A stretch of DNA of 64,000 nucleotides from positions 496,001-560,000 of the forward strand of contig JAJUJQ010000001.1 of the NCBI GenBank assembly GCA_029265255.1, in the 5' to 3' direction. Below the pieces are notes generated by a model. The model did no database searches. It was not told where the DNA came from and saw only the letters and a list, made by a program, of their open reading frames with translations. The number at the start of each line of letters is the position of its first letter. The first letter of the stretch is position 1. Source of the DNA: Spirochaetota bacterium. GTDB lineage: Bacteria > Spirochaetota > Spirochaetia > Treponematales > Rectinemataceae. Below are positions 1 to 8,121 of this stretch, one piece after another. Position numbers and translations under genes: made by a program.

Positions 1-587
1 CCGGTTTTTTAAGGCCGCTCAAGGGAACCGTTCGGTATAATGGCAAGCCGCTGCCGCGGAGGCCCGACCTGATTGTGCGGGACGGCATTTGTCACGTACC
101 GGAAGGTAGACTTATCTTCGCAAATCTGAGCGTTGAGGATAATCTGCTGCTTGGGGCTTATCTCAGGAAGGACCGCAAGGCAGTTCAGGAAGATCTTGAT
201 CGTGTTTATACCCTTTTTCCGCGACTCAAAGAACGCCAGCAGCAGCGGGCCGGCACGCTGTCCGGAGGCGAGCAGCAAATGCTGGCCATGGGGCGCGCGC
301 TCATGACGAACGGAGAGCTCATCCTGATGGACGAGCCATCCCTCGGTCTGGCGCCGCTTCTGGTCCAGACCGTCTTCCAGATCATTGAACAGTTCAGAAG
401 CCTGGGCAAAACGATTTTGCTCGTCGAACAGAACGCTTATAAAGCATTGCAGGTGGCAGATAGAGCGTACATTCTCGAACAGGGCAAAATTGTAAAACAG
501 GGGCCAGCACTCGATCTAGCGCACGATCCTGTCGTACGTGAGGCTTATCTAGGTTCCAAGTCCAAAGGGGGCGGAAGCGTCGCCTAA
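1..587 (+). CDS. livF: Branched-chain amino acid ABC transporter ATP-binding protein, LivF type (5' truncated)
   Basis: ATPase subunit that would power import of branched-chain amino acids or a related solute at the inner membrane. The frame is open from base 3 through the window edge, so the start and Walker A lie outside. Visible are the LivF-typical HVPEGR segment and the VEDNLLLGAY stretch, the ABC signature LSGGEQQMLAMGRAL, the Walker B region LILMDEPSLGLAP and the H-loop equivalent in ILLVEQN, which has Q in place of the usual His as LivF proteins commonly do. It ends in a basic, glycine-rich tail. The permease and binding-protein genes are presumably upstream. Family assignment is firm; the substrate is inferred from family only. 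Confidence 0.9.
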   Translation, partial: GFLRPLKGTVRYNGKPLPRRPDLIVRDGICHVPEGRLIFANLSVEDNLLLGAYLRKDRKAVQEDLDRVYTLFPRLKERQQQRAGTLSGGEQQMLAMGRALMTNGELILMDEPSLGLAPLLVQTVFQIIEQFRSLGKTILLVEQNAYKALQVADRAYILEQGKIVKQGPALDLAHDPVVREAYLGSKSKGGGSVA

Positions 588-673
588 GGCCAGCGTCGCG
601 GAGTACTATCTGGAATTCGCGCAGGTTATAGAAAGAGCCTCACTCCTTTCCCGCGGGCTTGTTCTTGTGCAAT

Positions 674-1219
674 TCACTCCATGGCGACGGTCACGCTTCC
701 GGCCTTCACATGCTTTGCCGTAAAGCTCATCGATGGGCCGTAGGCCCAGATGAGCTTGAGTCTGCCTGACACAGGGATGTCTTTATCGTAACGGTCGCCC
801 GACTTGAGAAGACGGACGAATTCAAAATGGATGCGATCACCCTGCCGTGAACCGGCAAATTGAAGGATATCGTTTTTGCCGCCAAGCTGGGAATCAGGCG
901 GATGGGGGCCGAACGTTCCTGTCGAAAAGGCATCAATAGCCTCGACGGGGCCGGATTCTGGAACCATACCGAACACCATATCGGCATTAGCCATGATCAC
1001 GGTCGGATCAAATCCGATGGAAATCCAGCCTTTCGACTTGAAATCGAGGCCGAAGTACACGCGATCATCCTTAATGGTCCATGCGATGATCACATTGTCT
1101 TTGTCGGCACTAATCTGACGCGCGTACTCGCCTTCCTTGACAACGCCATCGATGACCTGTCCAAACGCTCCACCAAGAACCGCAATACTTAGTAATATGC
1201 TTATCCATAACGTTTTCAT
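674..1219 (-). CDS. Secreted DOMON-domain protein
   Basis: A 181-residue exported protein with an N-terminal signal peptide (MKTLWISILLSIAVLGGAFG, cleavage probably after GAFG) followed by one beta-rich domain. The order KEGEYARQ, IAWTIKDDRVYFGLDFKSKG, WISIGFDP, ADMVFG, and a C-terminal RLIWAYGP-like strand matches the DOMON/DoH fold, which binds haem or sugars in other proteins. I cannot see which ligand applies here. It stands alone 64 bases beyond the M20 peptidase gene, with its own promoter-like sequence directly upstream and no Shine-Dalgarno, so it is likely a separate transcript. The start is supported by the signal peptide. Confidence 0.75.
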   Translation of the reverse strand: MKTLWISILLSIAVLGGAFGQVIDGVVKEGEYARQISADKDNVIIAWTIKDDRVYFGLDFKSKGWISIGFDPTVIMANADMVFGMVPESGPVEAIDAFSTGTFGPHPPDSQLGGKNDILQFAGSRQGDRIHFEFVRLLKSGDRYDKDIPVSGRLKLIWAYGPSMSFTAKHVKAGSVTVAME

Positions 1220-1225
1220 GCTGAA

Positions 1226-1254
1226 AATATAAAAAATTCAAATTGTCTCGGCAA
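1226..1254 (-). promoter_or_regulatory. Sigma-70-type promoter of the DOMON gene, leaderless geometry
   Basis: On the minus strand TTGCCG (1249-1254), a 17-base spacer and TATATT (1226-1231). Only six bases separate the -10 box from the ATG at 1219, so transcription would begin at or next to the start codon. Confidence 0.5.
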
Positions 1255-1283
1255 CCCCAGAGCGGCCGCGTTGAATGGCGGAC

Positions 1284-2609
1284 TTACAGCCGGCGCATGA
1301 GCTCGCGGAAAAACGCGATTCCCCGTTCGAGGTTTTCCAGGCTTATATGTTCATTGACGCTGTGAACCGCTGACAGGTCCTCCTGACGCTGCACAAATGG
1401 CGTAAACCGATAGATATCATCCGCTATCTCTCGATAGTGCTTGGTATCGGTGCCCGCGGTGAAGAGGAACGGTGCGGGTATTGCCTCGGGGAAGACTATG
1501 TTCGCAGCGTCCACCAATGCCTTCCAGCCTTCGGAATTGGTGGACGATTCTCGCGAAGGCTCAACTACGAGGGATGGTGATGTCGGCCTTGCGACAGCTT
1601 CGAATGGAGCGACCAGCGCGGCAAGACGGGCCAGTACGCTTTCAGAGCTTTCGCCGGGCAAAATTCTCACGTTGATGACAGCTTGAGCATTCGATGGCAG
1701 GACGTTTTCCTTCTGGCTGGCTCGAGCCATAGTGGGAGCGCAGGTGGTTCGAATCATGGCGTTGGTGGAAGGCATGGCCGCAAAGGCCCGAAGGAGGAAT
1801 GGCGCTAGGAGCGCGCGGGCTTTGAAAATCTGACGGTATGGGGGGTGGGCATGGGGAGCGAGCGCAGCGAGAAATCCGTCGGCGGTACGAGTGAGACGAG
1901 GGGGGAAGGGGTGCGACTCAATCGCGATAATCGCTTGGGCAAGGGTTCCCAATGCGGTATGCGAAGGTGGCATCGAGGCATGACCTCCACTGCCTTTTGT
2001 TTCGATCACGACGTCCATGTACCCTTTTTCAGCAATGCCTATAAGGGCTATTGGTCGATCCACGAAGCTGACGAGGTTCTTCCCGACCGGACTTCCTTCA
2101 TCGATGAGCCAGGAAGCACGGACACTTTTTTCTGCGAGCCAGGCCGCGATGGCGGCGGCGCCACGCGTGCCGCCTACTTCCTCATCGCCGCCGAAGGCAA
2201 AATAGAGGGTACGCGTCGGGACATAATTATGGTCTATGAGCTGTTCGGCTGCTTCCAGAATGCAGGCAAGCTGTCCTTTGATATCCTGAGCCCCTCGGCC
2301 CCAGACGGCTCCATGTTGAACCGCACCTGAGAACGGAGGGTATTCCCATGATTCCTCGTTTTCTGCAGGAACAACATCGAAATGTGCGCAGAACAGTACC
2401 GGAGCCAGCCCCGGATTCTTTCCTTCCCAGCGATATAGGATCGCTCGATTTCCTATGACATGGAACTCGAGTCTGGTATGCAGACGCGGAAACAGTTGCG
2501 GGAGCACTGCAATGAAGGCGGAGAATTGGGAATCATCTTCCTGCAGGGGATCGAACGAAGAGACGGTACGGCATTGGATCAAAAGGGAGAGTTTATCTGC
2601 GAAGGTCAT
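1284..2609 (-). CDS. M20 family metallopeptidase / amidohydrolase
   Basis: A 441-residue zinc hydrolase of the M20 family, resembling the carboxypeptidase S / PM20D1 branch. Metal and catalytic motifs are present in order: CAHFDVVPA (His and Asp), WGRGAQDIKGQ (bridging Asp), GGDEEVGG (catalytic Glu and metal Glu), and a C-terminal FTAGTDTKHY supplying the last metal ligand. A dimerisation insert lies near residues 200-330. It is the last gene of the molybdenum hydroxylase operon, starting seven bases after the MocA-like gene ends, which suggests it acts on an amide or carbamoyl product of the same pathway (inference). The exact substrate cannot be read from the sequence. Confidence 0.88.
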   Translation of the reverse strand: MTFADKLSLLIQCRTVSSFDPLQEDDSQFSAFIAVLPQLFPRLHTRLEFHVIGNRAILYRWEGKNPGLAPVLFCAHFDVVPAENEESWEYPPFSGAVQHGAVWGRGAQDIKGQLACILEAAEQLIDHNYVPTRTLYFAFGGDEEVGGTRGAAAIAAWLAEKSVRASWLIDEGSPVGKNLVSFVDRPIALIGIAEKGYMDVVIETKGSGGHASMPPSHTALGTLAQAIIAIESHPFPPRLTRTADGFLAALAPHAHPPYRQIFKARALLAPFLLRAFAAMPSTNAMIRTTCAPTMARASQKENVLPSNAQAVINVRILPGESSESVLARLAALVAPFEAVARPTSPSLVVEPSRESSTNSEGWKALVDAANIVFPEAIPAPFLFTAGTDTKHYREIADDIYRFTPFVQRQEDLSAVHSVNEHISLENLERGIAFFRELMRRL

Positions 2610-2615
2610 GGTATA

Positions 2616-3212
2616 TCATAGCTTTCTGGCACGATGGCTGGCAAGGATGAAATCAAGGTCGGCTGGCGTATCGATATCATAAAGAATATATTCATCAGAC
2701 ACATCGACATAAAAGGGATGCGGCGTACAGGTACGAAGAAATCCCCGAAGACCATCCTCGCCATTCCATGAACAGATCGCTTTAAAGAATGACCGAGCTA
2801 TCCACACGGGATGCCCGGGCTGTCCATTGTATCGAGGGATCAAAATTGGGTGTCCGGCGGCAGCCCGCTCTAGAGCGATAATGGTATGTACCTCGATAAA
2901 AGGTATATCGACGGGATGAATGAAAGCGCCGTCGAACTGGGGAGGAATACTCTGGAGCCCCGCGCAGATCGAGCTCAACATGCCGTCAGGGAATCGGGGA
3001 TTATAGATCGGCATGATCCCAGCGCTTCGCGCGCGCTGTTCGATTGCTTCGCGCTGCCAGCCAGTAACGGCGAAAATCGCTTCGATTCCGGCAGCGCGGA
3101 ATGTCGCGGCGATCATGGCGAGCAGAGACTGTCCATTCACTTCAATAAGCGGTTTGCAGCATCCCATTCTGGAGGAATAGCCGGCTGCCAGCAAGATCGC
3201 GGCCGACTTCAT
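2616..3212 (-). CDS. MocA-like molybdenum cofactor nucleotidyltransferase
   Basis: A 198-residue nucleotidyltransferase of the MobA/MocA group, which attaches CMP or GMP to molybdopterin for hydroxylases of the xanthine dehydrogenase family. The N-terminal signature is LAAGYSSRMGCCKPL; later HPVDIPFI provides the metal-binding Asp and RYNGQPGHPV the base-recognition region. I start it at the Met preceding KSAAILLAAG (3212) because this gives a 4-base ATGA overlap with the XdhC gene; the frame stays open further upstream but that part is out-of-frame XdhC sequence. Position in the operon beside XdhC supports a cofactor-tailoring role for the adjacent enzyme. Confidence 0.85.
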   Translation of the reverse strand: MKSAAILLAAGYSSRMGCCKPLIEVNGQSLLAMIAATFRAAGIEAIFAVTGWQREAIEQRARSAGIMPIYNPRFPDGMLSSICAGLQSIPPQFDGAFIHPVDIPFIEVHTIIALERAAAGHPILIPRYNGQPGHPVWIARSFFKAICSWNGEDGLRGFLRTCTPHPFYVDVSDEYILYDIDTPADLDFILASHRARKL

Positions 3213-4309
3213 GTGAGCGCGCCTGAACGCGTGGCGATAATCTCGGCAAGAATACTGATCGCGATTTCCTCCGGAGTGCGCGCGCCGATCGGCAAACCCA
3301 CCGGGCAATGAACTCGTTCAAGATCCCGATCGGAAAATCCTTCAAGGCGAAGCTGCTCGTAGATGCCGTCGCGCTTTCCTTTCGAGCCGATGAGCCCGAG
3401 ATAGCCGACGTTGGTGCTAAGTAGTTGAGCTAGCACGCATTTATCAATGTCAGGCCTGCGTGTGAGGACGAGCGCGCTGTCGGACGGTCCTGGCTGCAGC
3501 GCCGGCTGGTCCTGGTCTCCTGCCAGCGCTTCATTAAAATTCCTGATGAGCCGCAAGACCTCTGCTCTTGGAAAGCGCGCGGCAGTCAACATGTCCGCGC
3601 GGTCATCGATCACATAGACCCTGAATCCAACCATGCATGCGATATCGGCTACGGCCTTCCCCACATGCCCAGCTCCGAACACGTACAACACCGGATCAGG
3701 CATAAAGCTCAGCCAGAATGCCTGCGTTCCCCGATCAGCCTCAAGCAGGTCCTCGCTTCCAAGAGATATCCTCGCGGCTGTCCCGAACGCAGGATGTGAT
3801 GTGCTAAGCCGTTCCATCAGTGCGATACCCGCACGCGCGCTGCCGAATTGATGAATTCTATCTTCGGCGTCTACCATCAGTGCGCGGATATCGTTGCTGT
3901 CGTGAAAAACGACCAGACCTGCGGGCTTTCCTCGATCCGCGTGGTCTAGACACGCCAGCAAGGCTGCCGTTTCTTCGGTATCGGGCTTGAATAGCGCTTC
4001 GTGGATGGTAAGCCGCCCCCCGCAGATCATGCGGGTTTTATGGGTTTCCGGTGTAAGGTCGAATTCGAGATCTAATGCCGGGCAGCTTTCTTCAGCCGAT
4101 GCTTTTTCGATAAGCCGACGGGCAGCCTCGAGGCTCTGCGCTTCAACATAGCCGCCGCCCACCGTCCCTGCGATCGTTCCATCAGCATCGAACGCCATAA
4201 GCGCGTCCGTCGTTCTGGCGGTAGACCCAGTTGTTTCAACCACCGCTGCCAGCACCAGTGGCCGCTTTTCCCGCAAGCGCTGGCGAATCCAGTCCCTGAT
4301 CGGATTCAT
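3209..4309 (-). CDS. XdhC/CoxI family molybdenum hydroxylase maturation protein
   Basis: A 366-residue chaperone of the XdhC/CoxI family, which binds and sulphurates the molybdenum cofactor and inserts it into xanthine dehydrogenase-type enzymes. The N-terminal XdhC/CoxI domain includes TVGGGYVEAQ and the Cys of MICGGRLTIHE; the C-terminal Rossmann domain begins at VFGAGHVGKAVADIA (near residue 215) and continues to LGLIGSKGKRDGI. Both family halves are present and full length. It overlaps the Mo-subunit gene by 4 bases upstream and the MocA-like gene by 4 bases downstream, so the three are probably translationally coupled. Confidence 0.9.
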   Translation of the reverse strand: MNPIRDWIRQRLREKRPLVLAAVVETTGSTARTTDALMAFDADGTIAGTVGGGYVEAQSLEAARRLIEKASAEESCPALDLEFDLTPETHKTRMICGGRLTIHEALFKPDTEETAALLACLDHADRGKPAGLVVFHDSNDIRALMVDAEDRIHQFGSARAGIALMERLSTSHPAFGTAARISLGSEDLLEADRGTQAFWLSFMPDPVLYVFGAGHVGKAVADIACMVGFRVYVIDDRADMLTAARFPRAEVLRLIRNFNEALAGDQDQPALQPGPSDSALVLTRRPDIDKCVLAQLLSTNVGYLGLIGSKGKRDGIYEQLRLEGFSDRDLERVHCPVGLPIGARTPEEIAISILAEIIATRSGALT

Positions 4310-6693
4310 GTGCGGGCTTTTGTCTGCTGAATAGCCATAAGCACGCGTTCGGGGGTAAAAGGCAGCTTGGTAAGCCGCACGCCGACCGCGTTGCGAATCG
4401 CATTGGAAATAGCCGCGGGCGGCGTATCGATGCCGATTTCACCAGCAGATTTTGCGCCGAACGGTCCAGATGGTTCGTAGCTGTCTACGAGTTCCACAGT
4501 GATGCGGCCCACATCCTCCCGGGAGGGGATGGGGTAGGTCATCATGCTGTGGCTCAGCATGTGGCCCTTTTCGGAATACCGCACATCCTCGTAGAGTGCC
4601 ATGCCGATCCCCTGCAGAACGCCGCCTTCGATCTGGATTTTCGCAAGGTTGGTATTGATGGGCGTGCCGACATCAGCCACTGCGACATAATTAACCACGT
4701 CAACTTTGCCGGTCTCTGTATCGAGCTCGATTTCGACAAAGGCGGCGAGATACGGCGGAGGCGACTTTTCCCCGGAGAAGCTTTCGGTAACGGCGATGGT
4801 CTGCATGTGTTCGCCGTCGTGATAGAGCGTATCGTAGCTGAATTCATCGAGCGACAGCGATTGTCCTCCATCAAGGGTGCGGAATGTTTTGTGGTCCATG
4901 ATGACCTGTTCCGGTGAAACGCCAAATTTGCGCGCTACCGCTTCTCTCAGCTTTTTCTTCATGCTGCGGGCTGCCTTCAGCACCGCAGAACCTGATACAT
5001 AGGTTGTGCTTGATGCATAAGCGCCAACATCGAAGGGGGTGTGGTCCGTGTCAGAGGAATGGATGATGATGTCCTTCACATCCACCCCGAGCTCTTCTGC
5101 GACGATCTGCGCCAATATGGTGTCGGAGCCTGTGCCGAGATCGGTAGCGCCCACGTGGAGCTTGAAGAAACCACCATCCTGCAGCTCGAGTCGCGCACTT
5201 CCCATATCAATAAGCGGAATCCCCGATCCCTGCATGGCAATCGCCATTCCCTGCGCGCGAATGCGGCCGGGCGCAACCTCCCAGGCCAGGCGGTCAGGAT
5301 CCCAGCCGATAAGTTCCTTGCCGCGCCTTATGCACTCTTCGAGCTTGCATGACTCGATTGTCATGGCAACGCCCTCGGTCCCTTCCCCCATAATCCTGAA
5401 TACTTCGCTCGTCTCACCTTCATGGAGCATGTTTTTGCGTCTCAATTCTACCGGGTCCATGCCGAGCTTGTGAGCCAATTCATCTATGGCTGCTTCAAGT
5501 CCCGTCAATCCCTGGATTGCTCCATAGCCGCGATATGCTCCAGCAGAAACGCGATTGGTGTACACTACATGACCGCCAAATCTGACGGCATTGACTTTGT
5601 TGTACAGGGGCAGGGTTTTGGAGCCGCCGACCATGAATACGGTAAGGGCGTGCTCGCCATAGGCGCCGGTATTGGAGAGAAGCTGCATGTCGATCGCGCG
5701 CAGTGTTCCATCTCTGTCGGCGCCGAGCCTTACATGAACCTTCATTTCGTGGCGCGTAAACGTACTTTCAAACACTTCGCGGCGAGTCAGCACGAGCTTG
5801 GCGGGTTTCCCCGTTCTGAGCGTGACCATGGCGACATACGGTTCGACATGCACGTGCTGCTTACCGCCAAAACCACCACCGATCCTTGGCTTGACGATTC
5901 TGATCCTGCTGAGCGGCATCTGGAGCGCGAGGCCAAGGAGCCTGCGGGTGTGCCAGGGATTCTGGGTCGAGGTTACAATGGTCAAACGGCCCTGAAGATC
6001 AAGGTAGCTGAAGGCAGTATGCGGTTCGAGCGCGACATGCTGCTGGGACTGGGTATAGACCGTATGCTCCACAGTCACTGGGCAATCCGCCAGTTCTTTT
6101 TCCACGTCGCCAATTTCCATATGGTAGGCAGCCGCGATATTGCGTTTCGGTTCGAAACCGATGGGAAACATTTCATGGATCCCTGGTTCTGGGTGAATAA
6201 TGACAGGGTTATCCAGAGCCTTTTCGAAATCGAGCACTGGCTCGAGTACTTCGTATTCGACCTTGACGAGACCTGCTGCCTTTTCAGCCGTGGCTTCATC
6301 CTGGGCAGCGACAACCGCGACCTCATCGCCGACATAGCGGACGTATTCATCGAGAATGAAGCGGTCATGGGGGCTTGGTTCCGGATTCCCCTGGCCAGCA
6401 CGAGTGATGGGGATGCGCGGGCAGTCCTTCCACGTGAGCACACAGGCAACACCAGGCAGCCGCAGCGCTTCAGCAGTGTCGATGGAGATAATTCGCGCAA
6501 ACGCATGTGGACTGCGCACAATCTTGACATGCAGCGCGTCACGAGGCGCCAGGTCATCGGTATAGGCAGGGCGGCCAAGAACAAGCCCCTCTCCATCGAC
6601 CTTTGAAACGCTATGCGCAACGATAGTATATGTTTTGGCTGCCTTGAGTTCAGAAACGTTTTCAGCCGTGGTGTTGGGATAATTTTCATGCAT
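4306..6693 (-). CDS. Xanthine dehydrogenase-type molybdenum-binding subunit
   Basis: The 795-residue catalytic subunit of a molybdenum hydroxylase that hydroxylates a purine or other N-heterocycle using water. Seen are GRPAYTDDL near the N-terminus, the Mo-pterin loop RIGGGFGGKQ, the substrate-channel motif AGAYRGYGAIQ, and the catalytic Glu in FGAKSAGEIG near the C-terminus. AYRGYG rather than the CSFR loop argues against aerobic CO dehydrogenase. The start at 6693 is chosen for the GGAGG sequence 8 bases upstream and the 8-base overlap with the 2Fe-2S gene. Separate FAD, Fe-S and Mo genes are the bacterial three-subunit form. The substrate is not determined; xanthine or nicotinate-like compounds are possibilities. 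Confidence 0.9.
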   Translation of the reverse strand: MHENYPNTTAENVSELKAAKTYTIVAHSVSKVDGEGLVLGRPAYTDDLAPRDALHVKIVRSPHAFARIISIDTAEALRLPGVACVLTWKDCPRIPITRAGQGNPEPSPHDRFILDEYVRYVGDEVAVVAAQDEATAEKAAGLVKVEYEVLEPVLDFEKALDNPVIIHPEPGIHEMFPIGFEPKRNIAAAYHMEIGDVEKELADCPVTVEHTVYTQSQQHVALEPHTAFSYLDLQGRLTIVTSTQNPWHTRRLLGLALQMPLSRIRIVKPRIGGGFGGKQHVHVEPYVAMVTLRTGKPAKLVLTRREVFESTFTRHEMKVHVRLGADRDGTLRAIDMQLLSNTGAYGEHALTVFMVGGSKTLPLYNKVNAVRFGGHVVYTNRVSAGAYRGYGAIQGLTGLEAAIDELAHKLGMDPVELRRKNMLHEGETSEVFRIMGEGTEGVAMTIESCKLEECIRRGKELIGWDPDRLAWEVAPGRIRAQGMAIAMQGSGIPLIDMGSARLELQDGGFFKLHVGATDLGTGSDTILAQIVAEELGVDVKDIIIHSSDTDHTPFDVGAYASSTTYVSGSAVLKAARSMKKKLREAVARKFGVSPEQVIMDHKTFRTLDGGQSLSLDEFSYDTLYHDGEHMQTIAVTESFSGEKSPPPYLAAFVEIELDTETGKVDVVNYVAVADVGTPINTNLAKIQIEGGVLQGIGMALYEDVRYSEKGHMLSHSMMTYPIPSREDVGRITVELVDSYEPSGPFGAKSAGEIGIDTPPAAISNAIRNAVGVRLTKLPFTPERVLMAIQQTKART

Positions 6694-7141
6694 GCTCGGC
6701 CTCCAGATATTTTTTAATCGCGCGGATCTGACCTTCGTAGCCTGAGCATCGGCAGAGATTTCCTGCAAGGTAATGGCGTATCTCTGCTTCTGTAGGATTG
6801 GTCAGCTCCTGTTTCATCGCAAGCACTGTGAGCGCGAATCCCGGAGCGCAGAAGCCGCACTGATCGGCACCTTCGGCGGTGAGGAACTCGGCGAATTTCC
6901 GAGCTTCCTGCTCAACGCCCCGAATGGTGGTGATGGAATGCCCTTCGGCTCGTACCGCAAGATATGAGCAGGAAAGCACAGGTTTTCCGTCGAGGAGAAT
7001 GGTGCAGGCTCCGCAGTTGCCGGTGTCGCATCCCTTCTTTACTTCCACATGCCCAAGCCGCCGCAGGACTTCGGTAAGCATTTCGCCAGGAGCACATTCG
7101 ACGCGCTCGTTCATTCCGTTTATATCGAGCGTGATAATCAT
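6686..7141 (-). CDS. Molybdenum hydroxylase 2Fe-2S subunit
   Basis: A 151-residue electron-transfer subunit carrying two [2Fe-2S] clusters. The N-terminal plant-ferredoxin cluster is bound by GCDTGNCGACTILLDG plus the Cys of VLSCSYL; the C-terminal helical domain binds the second cluster through QCGFCAPG and LCRCSGY. Length and motif order match XdhC-type/CoxS subunits. It passes electrons from the Mo centre to the FAD subunit encoded just upstream, with which it shares a 4-base start/stop overlap (7138-7141). Confidence 0.95.
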   Translation of the reverse strand: MIITLDINGMNERVECAPGEMLTEVLRRLGHVEVKKGCDTGNCGACTILLDGKPVLSCSYLAVRAEGHSITTIRGVEQEARKFAEFLTAEGADQCGFCAPGFALTVLAMKQELTNPTEAEIRHYLAGNLCRCSGYEGQIRAIKKYLEAEHA

Positions 7142-7926
7142 GCACGAACCTCCATGAGTGCCCGGCGTACAAGCACCGGGAGAATGGCCTTTCGGTATTC
7201 GGCGCTGGCGCGGACATCACGGCCAAACTGCAATTCGTCCGCGGCGGTTCTGGCTGCTTGGGCGATTGTTTCATCCGAAGGTGAAGGGGTGTTGCCAAGC
7301 AGCGCCATGGCGGCGTTGCACAAATGCGAGGCAGCAGGCCTCGATCCAACCACGATCCGCCATCCGGTTCCGGTCCACGCGACCGCGGTATTCAGGATCG
7401 GAAAATCGTTTTCGGAAATCCGCATCTGCTGGTACGCGCCTTTCGCGCTGGCGGGCAGAATGATTTTCTCGATAAGGAACGGACCAGAAACGCCATTTGC
7501 AATAAACGCGGCGAGGTCCATTACCTTGCCAGGGAATAGTACTAATTTTGCGCCGAGTGCGCAGAGCGTGGTGTTGAGGTCGGAAAAGCCATAGCGTCCG
7601 GCAATGGTACCCCCTACGGTCGCGATATTGCGCAGTTGGACTCCGACGATATGGCCCAGACACCTACCGAAGAGCGGTCCGAAGCGGGATGCTAGAAGCG
7701 GGCTGGTTTCCAGCGCTCTGTACGTGGTCATGGCGCCTATTTCGATACCATCCTCTGCTTCTCTTATATATTCGAGTCCCAGATCCGCCAGATCGATCGC
7801 GAGTGGTACATTTTTAGCATACATCCTGAGCCATGCGGTGCCACCCAGGGGGGTTCCTCGTCGTTCCTCGATCAGCCTGTATGCTTCGTCCAGCGTCTGT
7901 GGGCGCACATATTCCTGAATTTCCAT
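7138..7926 (-). CDS. Molybdenum hydroxylase FAD-binding subunit
   Basis: A 262-residue FAD subunit (CO dehydrogenase flavoprotein / CutM type) that passes electrons to a soluble acceptor, probably NAD. The first FAD motif is GGTAWLRM (the usual GGTDLL form is altered, A in place of D) and the second is RNIATVGGTIAGR. The C-terminal CODH-FAD domain is present but short, making the protein slightly smaller than the 280-300 residues usual in the family. It is the first gene of the six-gene minus-strand operon and has an AAGGAG sequence 8 bases before its ATG. Confidence 0.9.
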   Translation of the reverse strand: MEIQEYVRPQTLDEAYRLIEERRGTPLGGTAWLRMYAKNVPLAIDLADLGLEYIREAEDGIEIGAMTTYRALETSPLLASRFGPLFGRCLGHIVGVQLRNIATVGGTIAGRYGFSDLNTTLCALGAKLVLFPGKVMDLAAFIANGVSGPFLIEKIILPASAKGAYQQMRISENDFPILNTAVAWTGTGWRIVVGSRPAASHLCNAAMALLGNTPSPSDETIAQAARTAADELQFGRDVRASAEYRKAILPVLVRRALMEVRA

Positions 7927-7979
7927 TGGCGAACTCCTTGGTTGATAACTTGCTGGCAGCCGGATTTTCAGCGGGATGC

Positions 7980-8008
7980 ATTATAGCATGGTTGGAAGCC
8001 GTATGCAA
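7980..8008 (-). promoter_or_regulatory. Promoter of the molybdenum hydroxylase operon
   Basis: On the minus strand TTGCAT (8003-8008), 17-base spacer, consensus TATAAT (7980-7985). This gives a leader of about 45 bases ending in a normal AAGGAG ribosome site before the FAD subunit, in contrast to the leaderless promoters elsewhere in the window. Confidence 0.65.
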
Positions 8009-8086
8009 ATTGAAGGCAATTGTACCTTCTCTGCAGGCAGGTGTGAATTTAGTATCAAATGAATGGCTTAGGGCACTATTAGTTAT

Positions 8087-8115
8087 TTCTTAAGGAGGCC
8101 GAGCTGGGATATACT
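8087..8115 (+). promoter_or_regulatory. Possible leaderless promoter of dnaE
   Basis: TATACT (8110-8115) ends six bases before the dnaE ATG; a weak TTCTTA (8087-8092) sits 17 bases further up. The AAGGAGG at 8092-8098 is 23 bases from the start and lies in the spacer, so it is not a usable ribosome site if this promoter is real. Confidence 0.4.
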
Positions 8116-8121
8116 GGCACC

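Noticed and set aside
588..673. Terminator between livF and the DOMON gene
   Set aside because: Only imperfect inverted repeats and no T-run on either strand.
5422..6606. A 394-codon open frame on the plus strand
   Set aside because: It lies wholly antisense to the molybdenum subunit gene, whose protein is fully recognisable; its own translation has no domain.
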